In this document: piece after piece, positions 16,865-26,259 of the stretch
Position numbering within the stretch: position 1 is the first letter of the stretch
Layout: every line of letters begins with the position of its first letter
From: Calothrix sp. NIES-2098
Lineage (GTDB): Bacteria; Cyanobacteriota; Cyanobacteriia; Cyanobacteriales; Nostocaceae
Reading direction: 5' to 3'
Assembly (NCBI GenBank): GCA_002368175.1
Contig: AP018172.1
Location: 8,559,001-8,623,000, forward strand
Length of the DNA: 64,000 nt
Program-made: the position numbers and the translations under genes
Notes under the pieces: model-generated
The model's input: the letters and a program-made list of their open reading frames with translations, nothing else
Databases searched by the model: none
What the model was told of the DNA's origin: nothing

Positions 16865-18046
16865 CTAGTTTCTCGTAGTTAAAAAATAGGCTTTTCTTTT
16901 GATTTGATTGAAGTTATGAGGCATATTGGAAATATCTCCATATAGTTTCAAGTTTTCAGTAGTAATCAAATTCCAGTTATACATCTGCATAATATGTCTT
17001 TTTGCATTAGTAGCCATTTCTGCTAGTTGTTGGGGATGATGAATTGCCCAGCCTAAAGAATTAATACAAGAGTCTAAATTGCCAGATTCAAACAGCACTC
17101 CCCGTTCCTCATTAATCAATTGCTGATGAGGTGGGATATTGCTTGCTAGAACTGGGATACCTTCATGCATCGCCTCTAACATTGATAGAGGTAATCCTTC
17201 TAAATCAGAAGGAAGAACAAATAATCCGGCTCCGCGAACAATCTCCCAAAGACGATGTCCCCTAAGTTCACCAGCAAATACGATATTTCGATTATTTGCA
17301 ACTTTTTCTAATAGGTTTGCAGTAAATGATTTAGTATCGCTCACACCTCCAGCCAAAACAAGTTTCCACCCAAATGGTTTGAGAGCGCAGAAAGCATCTA
17401 CAAGCAAGTCAGGGCGTTTTTCTGGTACAAGTCTGCCCAAAAATAGAATGTAGCGCCCCTGTTTAAGGCCTAACTGTTTACCATAGGCAAAATTAGGGTC
17501 TGACTCTCCATAGGTGGCAGGAGCGTTGGGTATATAGGCTGTCTCGCGACCGTAGGTTTGCAAAAAGTATGTTTGCAGTGCTTCTGATACTACAACTAGT
17601 TCATGGGCGCAATTTACTGCGGTTTTCTCTCCCATTTGAAGCAAGCGAGTAGAAAAACTACCCCACTTAGCACGCTGCCAATCTAAACCGTGACAAGTAA
17701 CTACAATCTTTGCAGATCTAAAAATTCTGGGTAAAAAAGTAAATAGAGATGGGCCGAGAGCATGAAAATGAACGATGTCATATTTCCTGTTATTGGCAGC
17801 TATTGCTCCCAATGCTGAGGTAAAAAAAGCGTCTATACCTCTGAAATCGATACTAGGTAGAGATATTACTCGGACGCCCTGAAACTTATAAGTTTCAAAC
17901 CAAGAAGTTTGAGTATAGGAAGAGCGAGCGAATAAATCTACAGAGTGGCCTTGTGCAACCATACGAGGATAAATTTCTGCACAATAATGCTCAATTCCAC
18001 CCTGTTTAGGAGGTAGACCCTTGGCACCGATTACAGCAATTTTCAT
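16865..18046 (-). CDS. GT4-family glycosyltransferase
   Basis: This 393-residue GT-B enzyme uses ATG at 18046; a TTG six bases upstream is also possible. The N-terminus MKIAVIGAKGLPPKQGGIEHYC is typical of the rhamnosyl/GT4 group found in exopolysaccharide loci. The donor site shows ILFLGRLVPEKRPDLLVDAF, ELRGHRLWEIVRGAGLFVLP and SDLEGLPLSMLEAMHEGIPVLA (E-x7-E). It acts in the cytoplasm on lipid-linked acceptors. It is separated from the Wzc-like gene by 120 bases and from the next GT4 gene by about 90 bases. The specific sugar is unknown. Confidence 0.88.
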   Translation of the reverse strand: MKIAVIGAKGLPPKQGGIEHYCAEIYPRMVAQGHSVDLFARSSYTQTSWFETYKFQGVRVISLPSIDFRGIDAFFTSALGAIAANNRKYDIVHFHALGPSLFTFLPRIFRSAKIVVTCHGLDWQRAKWGSFSTRLLQMGEKTAVNCAHELVVVSEALQTYFLQTYGRETAYIPNAPATYGESDPNFAYGKQLGLKQGRYILFLGRLVPEKRPDLLVDAFCALKPFGWKLVLAGGVSDTKSFTANLLEKVANNRNIVFAGELRGHRLWEIVRGAGLFVLPSDLEGLPLSMLEAMHEGIPVLASNIPPHQQLINEERGVLFESGNLDSCINSLGWAIHHPQQLAEMATNAKRHIMQMYNWNLITTENLKLYGDISNMPHNFNQIKRKAYFLTTRN

Positions 18047-18140
18047 AGACAAAAGTTATTTTCTGCAAAAGTATCAATAGTAAAACTTGTGGATTTACAG
18101 CAGTATTACTACTTTTTTTCGATTGGTCTTGGTGTTGGGT

Positions 18141-19364
18141 TTAACTGCTAGTTGATGTAACTGCATAATTTCGCATCTCCCAGCGATTTAGCATTTCACT
18201 GTAAACATCTTTCACCACAGTCCGCGCTGCATAAGGCTGTGCTGCACGCACGCATGAAGTACTTGGGTAATTTTCGGAATGTAGAATTACTTGCTGTAAA
18301 GCAGCTGCTAACCTCTCTGGCGATCGCTGTTCGCAGACAACCCCATTGTCAGCAGTTAGTAATTTTGGCGTTTCACCACATCTAGTCGTAACTACTGGTG
18401 TTCCACTGGCAAGGGCTTCCAGAACTACTAAAGGTAAACCTTCATAGGCACTGCTCAGGACAAACACGTTAGCGATCCGATGCAATCTCGCTAGTTCCTC
18501 TATGGGAATTGCTCCTAGCATCGTGACCTGAGTAGACAATCCTAATTGAGCGATTTCTGTACGTACTGCTGTTGCTAACTCGCCATCACCCGCGATCAGG
18601 AGGTGAGTGTCTGGTTGATTTAAAGCTGCGATCGCACGTACTAACAAAATTGGATCTTTTTGCGGATGTAGCCGCCCTGCAAACAAGATAAACTTTGTTT
18701 CTTCGCTCAAACCCAATTTGTTTGCTAGTTCTCGTTTCTGCGCTTTCCGTTGTTCCTGACTTAAGGGATAGAAAATTTCGTTATCAAAGGAATTCTTGAT
18801 ATATGCGACTCGATCTTGGAGGTGAGGATACTGCTGTCTATACAATTGGGCTGAATCAGTATTACAAGAAAAAATCTGGCTAAACTGATTAACTAGCAAG
18901 CTTTCTAAAGCAAAATATGCTGTGGGAAACCTCCGCCACAAAATCGCATTTTTATCGCCTGCTGCTTGAGTTTGCGTGTGAATATCGTTATGAATAAATA
19001 AGGTTTTGTCGGCCTGCCAATTTAAAGCTGCTAAACTTGGTTCTAGACGATGAAAGTGCATAAAGTCTGAGGTAAAACTCCGTCCCAGCAGTGCTGCCGT
19101 ATACTTAACTGTAGTTGGTATCAGAGTTCTGAAGTTATCATTTTCTAAGGTAAATAGCGGGAAAAAACTGATTTCTCTACCAGCTAATTCTGCTGCTTGC
19201 CACTTGCCAACTCTTTGAGTGCGATCGCATCCTGTCCCTACTAATCGCACCTCAAACTCACTAGGAGCGTATTTAATCAATGTATTTATAAGTGTTTGTA
19301 TGCCACCAATAGTAGAGTGCCAAGGATTAAATTGGTAGAAAATAGTTAGAACTGGTTTACGCAT
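18141..19364 (-). CDS. GT4-family glycosyltransferase
   Basis: This 407-residue GT-B enzyme uses ATG at 19364; a TTG at 19373 is less likely. The opening is VLTIFYQFNPWHSTIGGIQTL, with the GGIQ loop of GT4. The donor domain has FILFAGRLHPQKDPILLVRAI, TMLGAIPIEELARLHRIANVFVL and SAYEGLPLVVLEALASGTPVV (E-x7-E). It is the first gene of the minus-strand locus, next to the 491-base spacer that separates it from the divergent histidine kinase. It therefore probably lies first after the locus promoter. Substrate unknown. Confidence 0.88.
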   Translation of the reverse strand: MRKPVLTIFYQFNPWHSTIGGIQTLINTLIKYAPSEFEVRLVGTGCDRTQRVGKWQAAELAGREISFFPLFTLENDNFRTLIPTTVKYTAALLGRSFTSDFMHFHRLEPSLAALNWQADKTLFIHNDIHTQTQAAGDKNAILWRRFPTAYFALESLLVNQFSQIFSCNTDSAQLYRQQYPHLQDRVAYIKNSFDNEIFYPLSQEQRKAQKRELANKLGLSEETKFILFAGRLHPQKDPILLVRAIAALNQPDTHLLIAGDGELATAVRTEIAQLGLSTQVTMLGAIPIEELARLHRIANVFVLSSAYEGLPLVVLEALASGTPVVTTRCGETPKLLTADNGVVCEQRSPERLAAALQQVILHSENYPSTSCVRAAQPYAARTVVKDVYSEMLNRWEMRNYAVTSTSS

Positions 19365-19855
19365 TACTTTCAAAATAGCCGTATTTTTGCTAAATATATT
19401 TTTTTGATAATTATTTCATAACTCAGTATTCAGTATTTTCTACAGCATCTCTTGAAAACATAATAGACAAAACTATCTGTAGATAGTGTCCTACACAGAT
19501 ATCAAAATATCCACTTAGTTATCCGATTGGATAGTGACTCAGGGAATACAGAATTTAGTAGGGTTGTACCTGATAATATTAACCTAGAATAATTTCTCGA
19601 CTTCACTTAAAATTTACTTGATTTTAGGCTTACCTCATCAAAATTTAAATTTTTGATATATATTTTTTTTTATAAAAATGCTGATTTGGCTCTAATTTGC
19701 AACAAAAACATTTCCTTGAAGGAAAATTTGATAACTCTTGTGGATTGATAGTTTTATTTTTCCAAATTTATTTAGTAATATGAATGAAATCATTGAAATC
19801 ATATTCAATGAGATTATTTGCTTGATGTATAACTACTGGTTTAGGGGTGTATTAG
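19365..19855. promoter_or_regulatory. Divergent promoter region between polysaccharide locus and histidine kinase
   Basis: These 491 AT-rich bases lie between the first gene of the minus-strand locus and the plus-strand kinase. No open frame of note was seen. Because both neighbours point away from it, promoters for both directions must lie here unless the locus is read from further off. A purine-rich GGGG at about 19843-19847 lies just upstream of the kinase ATG. I cannot name exact promoter boxes or operators. Confidence 0.45.
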
Positions 19856-21382
19856 ATGATATTAGCTATTAGCTTGTTAAGCTTAAAAGCTAAGTCAAAC
19901 CAAAGTAACATTCGTTTATTGACTCGTGTATACCTTAGCTTTGGTCTGTTGGTGTGCTTTTTAGTGTTGCAACAAGGCTGGAACTTTTGGTTACTGTTCC
20001 TCAATCAAAACGCAGCTAATTGTATAACCAATACTCTACAGGTAGAGCGTGAAACACAACATCTACTTAATGAATTGAGAGATGAGGAAAGAGCTACCCA
20101 GCAGCCTTACTATAGCCCGATGAGAACCACCTTCTCAAACAACCTCGATAGGCTATCCCATCTTTTGCAAGATATGCCTACTCTCAAGACTCAACAGATT
20201 CATAAGATTAAATATCTCTATAATAATTGGCACAGCCAAGTAAGGCAAAGGCGTATCCTTGAACCTATTCACAGCCTTACTACCGAGGAACAGGTTTCAT
20301 TAATATCTATAATTAATAATATTCAACTGCTGTCGGAGCAATACGAGCAACTTTTGCAAGAGCGCAGACACGATCTACTGCAACTATACCGTATATACAC
20401 GGTTGTTAATATCGCCAGTACAATCTTGATTTTGCTAGTAATCAGCGGGAATATCTATTTTTTATATCAAAGAGTTGAGCTTCCCCTTCGTAATTTGATG
20501 AGGATAGGCGAGCTGTGGCAAGCGGGTCAGCTTGAAGCCCGACTCGGCTATGCTTCTGCTGATGAAATTGGTCGCCTCACTGAAATTCTCAATTCAATGG
20601 CTAACAAGGCTAGCCAGCGACAGCAAAACCTGAAAGCAAAAAACCAAAAACTTGAAGATCTGATTTCTGCTCTCTCCCATGACTTGCGTACCCCTCTCTT
20701 GGCTACTCGTAATACTTTGGACTGTATGCTGAAAGGCGCTTTTGGATATGTCAGCCATTCCTTCAAGGAGGTGCTTGAAGAGTACCGACAAGCTAACGAA
20801 GATCTTCTCCAACTTGTGGAAACTCTGTTGGACATTTCCCGATATGAAAATACTAATAAGACTCATAATAAATTAATCTGCAATTCCCTAAATTGGGAAA
20901 ACATATTGGCTAAAGTAATTACTTTAATAGAAAGCACCTCTGATAAAAAAATAATCTTTACTTGTAAAATCTCGCCATCGCTGCCAGCTGTTTATGCTAA
21001 TAGCTCAGAAATCCAACGGGTTTTGCAAAATCTATTGGATAACGCTGTGCGAGTGAGCCAGCCAAATACAGAAATTGTGCTTGAGGTAGTCACGCTAGGA
21101 GATACTCAAATAAAGGTCTCTGTCCAAGATCGCGGCCCAGGTATTACAGCGATAGAGAAGGAAAAACTCTTCCATCGCTTTATTCAAGGAAGAGGTCGGC
21201 GGGGAAAATCTGGGCTTGGTCTTTACTTGTGTCGTCAAATTATCCAGAATCACGGAGGCTTGATTGGTGTTGATAGTGTTCTTGGAGAAGGTAGTACATT
21301 CTGGTTTACTTTACCAGTGGCTAAAGAAAAAGCTGAGATCCAGAATAAAGAACAACAGATTTTAGATAAACATGTACTGTGA
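19856..21382 (+). CDS. Membrane sensor histidine kinase (HAMP-HisKA-HATPase)
   Basis: This 508-residue inner-membrane kinase has helices at about residues 24-48 and 180-203. They enclose a 130-residue outer domain of helical character without recognised ligand site. HAMP follows at 204-255, then the dimerisation H-box SALSHDLRTPLLATR with His275, and the ATPase domain with the N box (LQNLLDNAVRVSQP), DRGPGI and GKSGLGLYLCRQIIQNHGG. All residues for autophosphorylation and ATP binding are visible. A NarL-type regulator follows 175 bases downstream. The pair faces away from the polysaccharide locus, so control of that locus is a reasonable guess but not shown by sequence. Confidence 0.92.
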   Translation: MILAISLLSLKAKSNQSNIRLLTRVYLSFGLLVCFLVLQQGWNFWLLFLNQNAANCITNTLQVERETQHLLNELRDEERATQQPYYSPMRTTFSNNLDRLSHLLQDMPTLKTQQIHKIKYLYNNWHSQVRQRRILEPIHSLTTEEQVSLISIINNIQLLSEQYEQLLQERRHDLLQLYRIYTVVNIASTILILLVISGNIYFLYQRVELPLRNLMRIGELWQAGQLEARLGYASADEIGRLTEILNSMANKASQRQQNLKAKNQKLEDLISALSHDLRTPLLATRNTLDCMLKGAFGYVSHSFKEVLEEYRQANEDLLQLVETLLDISRYENTNKTHNKLICNSLNWENILAKVITLIESTSDKKIIFTCKISPSLPAVYANSSEIQRVLQNLLDNAVRVSQPNTEIVLEVVTLGDTQIKVSVQDRGPGITAIEKEKLFHRFIQGRGRRGKSGLGLYLCRQIIQNHGGLIGVDSVLGEGSTFWFTLPVAKEKAEIQNKEQQILDKHVL

Positions 21383-21557
21383 TTTAAATATCATATTTCC
21401 CTGATATTTAAGGTGAAATTACTTAAGTTTAGCGAAACTTAAACACACTTCATCTAACCTTGATAGTTATGACTCTAAGCCTGGCAATAGTATTATGAGG
21501 GTTGGCAAGCATAAGTGCTTAAATATACAAGTACAAAAAGCAATATCTAGGAAAATT

Positions 21558-22235
21558 ATGGCTGATAGTGTTGAATTTAAAACTATAAAAGTTCTAGTAG
21601 TTGATGACCATCCCTTGATCCGCCGAGGCATGAAAGGGCAATTTTCCCTAGAAACAGGCTTTACTGTGGTTGGCGAAGCAGAGGATGGTGCCCAAGCTAT
21701 TAAATTAGCAGCACAACTTCAGCCAGATGTAATTTTAATGGATATCGATCTTCCCGATATAGATGGGATAACAGCTACGCAGAAGATCAAAAGTGACCAG
21801 ACTGCTATTCGGATTCTTGCCTTGAGTGCATTTGATGACGATACCCAAGTGGTAGGGATGCTTGCAGCTGGAGCCGATGGCTATTGCCTAAAAAGCATTA
21901 AATGGGAACAACTGGTTGCTGTTATCCAATTAGTGCTCCAAGGTGGTGCTTATCTAGATCCTTCAATAGCGCAAAAGGTTGCAAGGATGCTCAAGCCAAG
22001 TTTTGTTTCTCAAGATACCCGCGCATCTGAAGGGAATCAGCGACCGATTCTTAGTAGTCGCGAGCGCGAAGTTTTGAAATTAATTGCTCAAGGATACTCA
22101 AACCAAGAAATAGCTGATGAACTCTACCTCTCATTAGGAACTGTCAAATCTTATGTACGTATGCTCTTGAATAAACTCAGCGTTGACGATCGCGTCCAAG
22201 CAGCAGCCATAGCTGTACGTGAGGGGTTAATTTAA
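21558..22235 (+). CDS. NarL/FixJ-family response regulator
   Basis: This 225-residue regulator has a receiver domain: the acidic pair Asp16/Asp17, the phosphate-accepting Asp62 in DVILMDIDLPD, the Ser/Thr position in ILALSAF and Lys in YCLKS. A LuxR-type helix-turn-helix follows (LSSREREVLKLIAQGYSNQEIADELYLSLGTVKSYVRMLLNKL). I chose ATG at 21558, preceded by AGGAAAATT, because the receiver begins right after it. A further ATG at 21495 would add 21 residues without a domain. It is the likely partner of the kinase just upstream. Its stop shares the palindrome TTTAAA with the stop of the opposing gene. Confidence 0.9.
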   Translation: MADSVEFKTIKVLVVDDHPLIRRGMKGQFSLETGFTVVGEAEDGAQAIKLAAQLQPDVILMDIDLPDIDGITATQKIKSDQTAIRILALSAFDDDTQVVGMLAAGADGYCLKSIKWEQLVAVIQLVLQGGAYLDPSIAQKVARMLKPSFVSQDTRASEGNQRPILSSREREVLKLIAQGYSNQEIADELYLSLGTVKSYVRMLLNKLSVDDRVQAAAIAVREGLI

Positions 22236-22537
22236 ACTGGGACAACTTCACATAAAAGCTCATACAGATCTTTCGGGTTATTCACAAATGGTAGCCTCAG
22301 ATCCGCAAACGTGAGATTATCTGACCACAAAATGTAAGGCTGGCGTATTTGATGCTGGAAACTCTCAGGTATAGGCAAACATAGAACTAAGATATCGGGA
22401 GCAAACAGATTCATCTCTTCGTTAGTAGGGATTCCATAGTACGGAAGCACATGTGGACTCTTCTTCAGGCAATAACTACTGACTCGCTGTACTGTAGTGA
22501 TGTTGCTACCAACGATCATAATTCGATGTAATTGCAT
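22232..22537 (-). CDS. Small conserved-looking protein of unknown function, receiver-like fold possible
   Basis: I do not recognise this 101-residue protein (ATG at 22537; a TTG at 22546 would add three). It alternates hydrophobic strand-like and helical segments: HRIMIVGSN, EEMNLFAPDILVLCLPIP, PYILWSDNL and a final helix NPKDLYELLCEVV. This resembles a shortened, degenerate receiver or flavodoxin-like fold without the acidic phosphorylation site. It runs convergently to the response regulator, and the two stop codons overlap within TTTAAA. A partner or decoy role toward the kinase/regulator pair is only a guess. The composition is protein-like, which supports a real gene. Confidence 0.55.
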   Translation of the reverse strand: MQLHRIMIVGSNITTVQRVSSYCLKKSPHVLPYYGIPTNEEMNLFAPDILVLCLPIPESFQHQIRQPYILWSDNLTFADLRLPFVNNPKDLYELLCEVVPV

Positions 22538-23359
22538 GATTGGCAAATAAATTACTTAAATATTTTTTTGGCAAGGAGTTTGGATTATACATTATATATC
22601 TGTCAAGAGATTAAATAAATTATTTAATATTTCTTTAAGGAAATAAATGGGAATCAACAATCTTCCTAGAAATAGGAAACTTCTACATTTTTATGAATTC
22701 TTAATCTAAAAATTATTCTCACAGAAATATTTTAATTATCAATCGCTACTAATTCACAAAAATTATCGTTCCAGCTTTGAGTATATCTTAATAAAAATCT
22801 ACACCGAGGCAATAAATCTCTGTGAAGAGTAGATTTATTATGAATTTAAATATAAACCTTATGCTACATCCAAGTGGATAACTTGCTGGATAGGTTTATG
22901 CTTACTTAAGGATACTGTATATATCTAACTCTAAGTAGCCATTAGATAGTATTTCCTCAATCTGTAGGCATAGGAAACTGTAATAGCACCTAGGAAAATT
23001 TTTAGTAGCTGTTAAATCTTGATTTTGTCATTAAGTATGAATATGTAATGCAGTGGACTTCAAGCTTTTTATAGATAAATACTCTAATTATGTTTAAAGT
23101 TCGACTTCTCAGGAATTTATCGAAATTTGTGCAATTTAGACATATAGCCGTACTTTCAGGAGATTACTTCTAAGCAACTTTACTGGCTGGAAATTACAAC
23201 AATGTCCCAAAATTAATAAGCAATAACTACCTTCATTGCAAATATCCCCAAGAACGCTTTTGCGATAGCCGTATTTTGGCGCAGCCGACAGAGTCATTAG
23301 GTGAAACGACCTTTTAGGTGGCTAAATTCGGAAGCTGACTCACTGAAACTATAATTAAC
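22538..23359. other. Long AT-rich spacer with hairpins
   Basis: These 822 bases have no supported gene. At about 22796-22837 an imperfect hairpin forms: outer arms AAATCTAC/GTAGATTT, with an inner CACCGAG/CTCTGTG pairing. A second pair of 8-base arms (ATAAACCT/AGGTTTAT) lies near 22853-22899. The last 100 bases are less AT-rich and precede the sugar-transferase ATG at 23360. The stretch may hold a small RNA or a long 5-prime leader for that gene, but no T-run terminator was seen. Confidence 0.4.
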
Positions 23360-24052
23360 ATGCCTAAACGTTCTCATAACCACTCTATTCATGGATCGCT
23401 TATAGACGAAGCCTATAAATCTCATTTAGCGAGTCTGCCGGTTCATCCTTCTGTCACCAGCAAGGTGAAGCGCATAATTGACATTCTCGGTGCTGCAATC
23501 GGACTAGGAATTACAGGCTTGGTAATAATTCCTGTTACTATAGCGATTCAACTAGATAATCCTGGCCCCATCTTTTACAGTCAGATTCGCTGTGGTCTGA
23601 ATGGCAAATCCTTTAGGATCTGGAAATTTCGTTCTATGGTTGTCGGCGCAGATCGACACAAGCATCTGGTGAAGAATGAAGCGAAAGACCATCATATCTT
23701 CAAAAATCAGAATGACCCTCGGATTACCCGTGTAGGCAGGTTTTTACGCCGCACCAGCATAGACGAACTTCCTCAGTTCTGGAACGTACTACGAGGGGAA
23801 ATGAGTTTAGTTGGTACTCGACCACCGACTCCCGATGAAGTGATGCATTACTCAAATCACCACTGGCAAAGGCTGAATGTCAAACCAGGAATGACTGGAG
23901 AATGGCAGGCTAATGGACGATCTAGTATTAAGTCGTTTGAAGAGATTGTGCGGATGGATTTAGATTATCAATATAAATGGTCTATTACCTATGATGTTAG
24001 TTTGATACTGAAAACGCTAAAGGTTGTGTTTAATAGGAATGGTGCTTTTTGA
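23360..24052 (+). CDS. Priming polyprenyl-phosphate sugar-1-phosphate transferase
   Basis: This 230-residue monotopic phosphoglycosyltransferase belongs to the bacterial sugar transferase (WcaJ/RfbP/EpsL) family. It transfers a sugar-1-phosphate to undecaprenyl phosphate, the first step of polymer assembly. Visible hallmarks are KRIIDILGAAIGLGITGLVIIP (membrane hairpin), PIFYSQIRCGLNGKSFRIWKFRSM, RRTSIDELPQFWNVLRGEMSLVGTRP (catalytic Asp-Glu dyad) and RLNVKPGMTGEWQANGRS. It lacks the long N-terminal four-helix region of larger members. ATG at 23360. It stands apart from the polysaccharide locus, on the opposite strand, after a long spacer, so it probably has its own promoter. It would supply the lipid-linked primer for the locus. 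Confidence 0.92.
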   Translation: MPKRSHNHSIHGSLIDEAYKSHLASLPVHPSVTSKVKRIIDILGAAIGLGITGLVIIPVTIAIQLDNPGPIFYSQIRCGLNGKSFRIWKFRSMVVGADRHKHLVKNEAKDHHIFKNQNDPRITRVGRFLRRTSIDELPQFWNVLRGEMSLVGTRPPTPDEVMHYSNHHWQRLNVKPGMTGEWQANGRSSIKSFEEIVRMDLDYQYKWSITYDVSLILKTLKVVFNRNGAF

Positions 24053-24072
24053 TAGGGTTTGTATAAATAGTA

Positions 24073-25593
24073 TTACTTGCGGGTATAACGATGCTTCACC
24101 CCAATAGGGAAATATTCTGCGTCACCAGTGGGAGCTAATGCAACTTGTGGCATTTGATATTCTTTTGGAACGTAGTTAGCAAATTCGCTATTAAGACGTA
24201 AAAGTTGCGAGAGAATGGAAGATGCGATCGCAACTCTTTTGTCTTCGCTAGCTTCTACTCCTGGTGCTAACTCTACGACTATAGATAAAAATCGGTTTTT
24301 GTCTGCGTCTTCTTTAACTTGCAAGACAAATTTACCTGTTACCCAGTCGGGAATTGGCGATCGCTCTAAACCTACTGTGACATTTTCTGGATAGATATTT
24401 GCACCAAAGTAAGAAACTGTAAAATTAGAACGTCCGAAGACATATACAAAAGGTAGGGCGCGAATACCTCTAGTGGCTTGATTGTCAACGCAGAGATGTT
24501 CATCTTGAAGCGGATCGAATCCCCATTGTGCCAAAAATTTCAGCATGGCATCGTAATTAATTACCCCACCTGTATCTAAGATGTTATAACGCACCAGAGG
24601 AATACCATTGTTTCCCGAAAACAGCAATGTGCCATCCTGCACTTCAAAAAAGCGACTGATAGGGTCGTATTGTACTAATGTTGGCAGTCGAGATTCGCCA
24701 AATAAAGCTTTCGCTGCATCGGGATGTTGTGCCAAAAAACGACGAATGCAGATACTCAAAGGTGTTTCATTACCTAACACACCTGCATCAGCAGTTCCAT
24801 AAAGTGATGCAAAGTCATAGCAGGGATTTTGCGAACCGATTCTTTCACCTACCAAACTCCGCCATTCTTCACTAAAGACTTCTCCTGCCATCACCAACTT
24901 AATATGATATTGCTGCCACTGCACGTTTCGAGCAATTCCGGTATCAATTACATCTTTCAGGAATGGGGGATAACCCAACAAAACAACTTGGTCAAATCCT
25001 AAAGCAAGTTCCTGAACGGCACGCAAGATTTCTTCTTTATTATTCCCTGGTGTAATTACAGTTACAGGATAACCTTTGCTGGCAAGATAGCGACAGCAAT
25101 TAGTGGTAAACATTCCACCTACCCATGTACCCAAAGTGAAGCAAATCACCGCTAAGGTGCGTCTGGTATCTGCATAGAAACTATCGTGAAAAATTTGCTC
25201 AAAGCGGGTGGCGATTTGCAGTTCATCTGCGAAGAAACGCGGCCAGAATGTGGGTTTACCTGTGGAACCGGAGGAAGCCGCTATCATGTCGCATTCTGAT
25301 AACTTCCCATTGCGGCACAAGTCAGCTAGAGGATAACGCGAGATATAATTTTCTTTGGCGATCGCGGGTAAGTTTTGAAAATCTTCTAAACTTTGGATAG
25401 TCGCTGGATCGATTCCCCGTTCTGCCAGAAAAGCTTTGTAAGCTGGAACATGAGCAGCCACATCACGAAATAAAGCCAAAATCGCTGATTCCTTTGGTGT
25501 TTCTAGATGCTGTTGTAGTAGGGTATCTAGGGGTGTAGATAAAAAATCACCAAACGCTGTAATTGCTCTTTGCTGTTGTGATGTGCTGTTCAT
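24073..25593 (-). CDS. PaaK-like AMP-forming adenylating enzyme
   Basis: This 506-residue ANL-superfamily protein is of the phenylacetate-CoA ligase type (CapK/PaaK-like). The ATP-binding motif is MIAASSGSTGKPTFWPRF. YDFASLYGTADAGVLGNET (adenylate site) and LVRYNILDTGGVINYD follow, and the C-terminal part has the ligase lid region (FGRSNFTVSYFGANIYPENV). Family members activate aromatic or fatty carboxylates as acyl-AMP and then as thioester. I use ATG at 25593 rather than the TTG at 25617 since the latter overlaps the opposing gene region. The neighbours give no pathway, so the substrate is open. It ends 21 bases from the convergent sugar-transferase gene. Confidence 0.8.
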   Translation of the reverse strand: MNSTSQQQRAITAFGDFLSTPLDTLLQQHLETPKESAILALFRDVAAHVPAYKAFLAERGIDPATIQSLEDFQNLPAIAKENYISRYPLADLCRNGKLSECDMIAASSGSTGKPTFWPRFFADELQIATRFEQIFHDSFYADTRRTLAVICFTLGTWVGGMFTTNCCRYLASKGYPVTVITPGNNKEEILRAVQELALGFDQVVLLGYPPFLKDVIDTGIARNVQWQQYHIKLVMAGEVFSEEWRSLVGERIGSQNPCYDFASLYGTADAGVLGNETPLSICIRRFLAQHPDAAKALFGESRLPTLVQYDPISRFFEVQDGTLLFSGNNGIPLVRYNILDTGGVINYDAMLKFLAQWGFDPLQDEHLCVDNQATRGIRALPFVYVFGRSNFTVSYFGANIYPENVTVGLERSPIPDWVTGKFVLQVKEDADKNRFLSIVVELAPGVEASEDKRVAIASSILSQLLRLNSEFANYVPKEYQMPQVALAPTGDAEYFPIGVKHRYTRK

Positions 25594-25705
25594 GATGCTT
25601 TTTCTAGAGTGCGACAAAATGCGATCGCGTAGTCACTATAGCGAAAAATTATCCTCCCTACTCAAATTGTTAAAAGTATTTAGGATGATAAGGATAAATG
25701 GAAAA

Positions 25706-26104
25706 ATGACCCGTACTTTTAATCCTGAATCTTACGGTAAATTGCTAGCTGAGTATCAACCAAAAACGATTATCACAGAAGAAGAAAACGAAGCAGCAAT
25801 CAGACTGGCTTTAACCTTAGAACATCGTCCCAATCGGACACCAGAAGAAGATATGTTGTTGGAACTGCTACTAACGCTAATCGAAAAGTTTGAAGAAACC
25901 CATTACCCAATTCCTCAAGGTGCGCCAAATTCGATGTTAATTCATCTGATGGACGCAAAAGATGTGACGACAGAAGCATTAGCTAATGTAATTGGATCGT
26001 TGGAAGTTGTGCGGGAAATTATTAATGGCGATCGCACTATTAGTAAGACTCAAGCAGAAGCGCTTGCAAACCATTTTAATGTAGATGCTAGTTTATTTAT
26101 CTAG
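25706..26104 (+). CDS. HigA-type helix-turn-helix antitoxin without visible toxin
   Basis: This 132-residue protein uses ATG at 25706, preceded by AAGGATAAATGGAAAA. The frame stays open upstream but has no family sequence there. The N-terminal half is helical and acidic (KTIITEEENEAAIRLALTLE). The C-terminal half is a Cro/C1-type helix-turn-helix (LMDAKDVTTEALANVIGSLEVVREIINGDRTISKTQAEALANHFNV) of the kind found in HigA antitoxins. HigA normally binds a HigB mRNase encoded just upstream. Here the upstream 86 bases contain no toxin and the next gene is divergent. It therefore looks like an orphan antitoxin, or a regulator derived from one. Family is likely, partner absent. Confidence 0.78.
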   Translation: MTRTFNPESYGKLLAEYQPKTIITEEENEAAIRLALTLEHRPNRTPEEDMLLELLLTLIEKFEETHYPIPQGAPNSMLIHLMDAKDVTTEALANVIGSLEVVREIINGDRTISKTQAEALANHFNVDASLFI

Positions 26105-26259
26105 CTGATTTAAAAAATGACAAAAAAATCCAATTAAATAATAGGCGATCGCACCCGCCTTACAAGTTAAATCTTAATAAATTTGGATTATTTCTTTCCA
26201 AATGAGTTGAGCTAAATTACAATTGCTACCAGTATAATCTCGGATTTCGTGCTGAAAAT

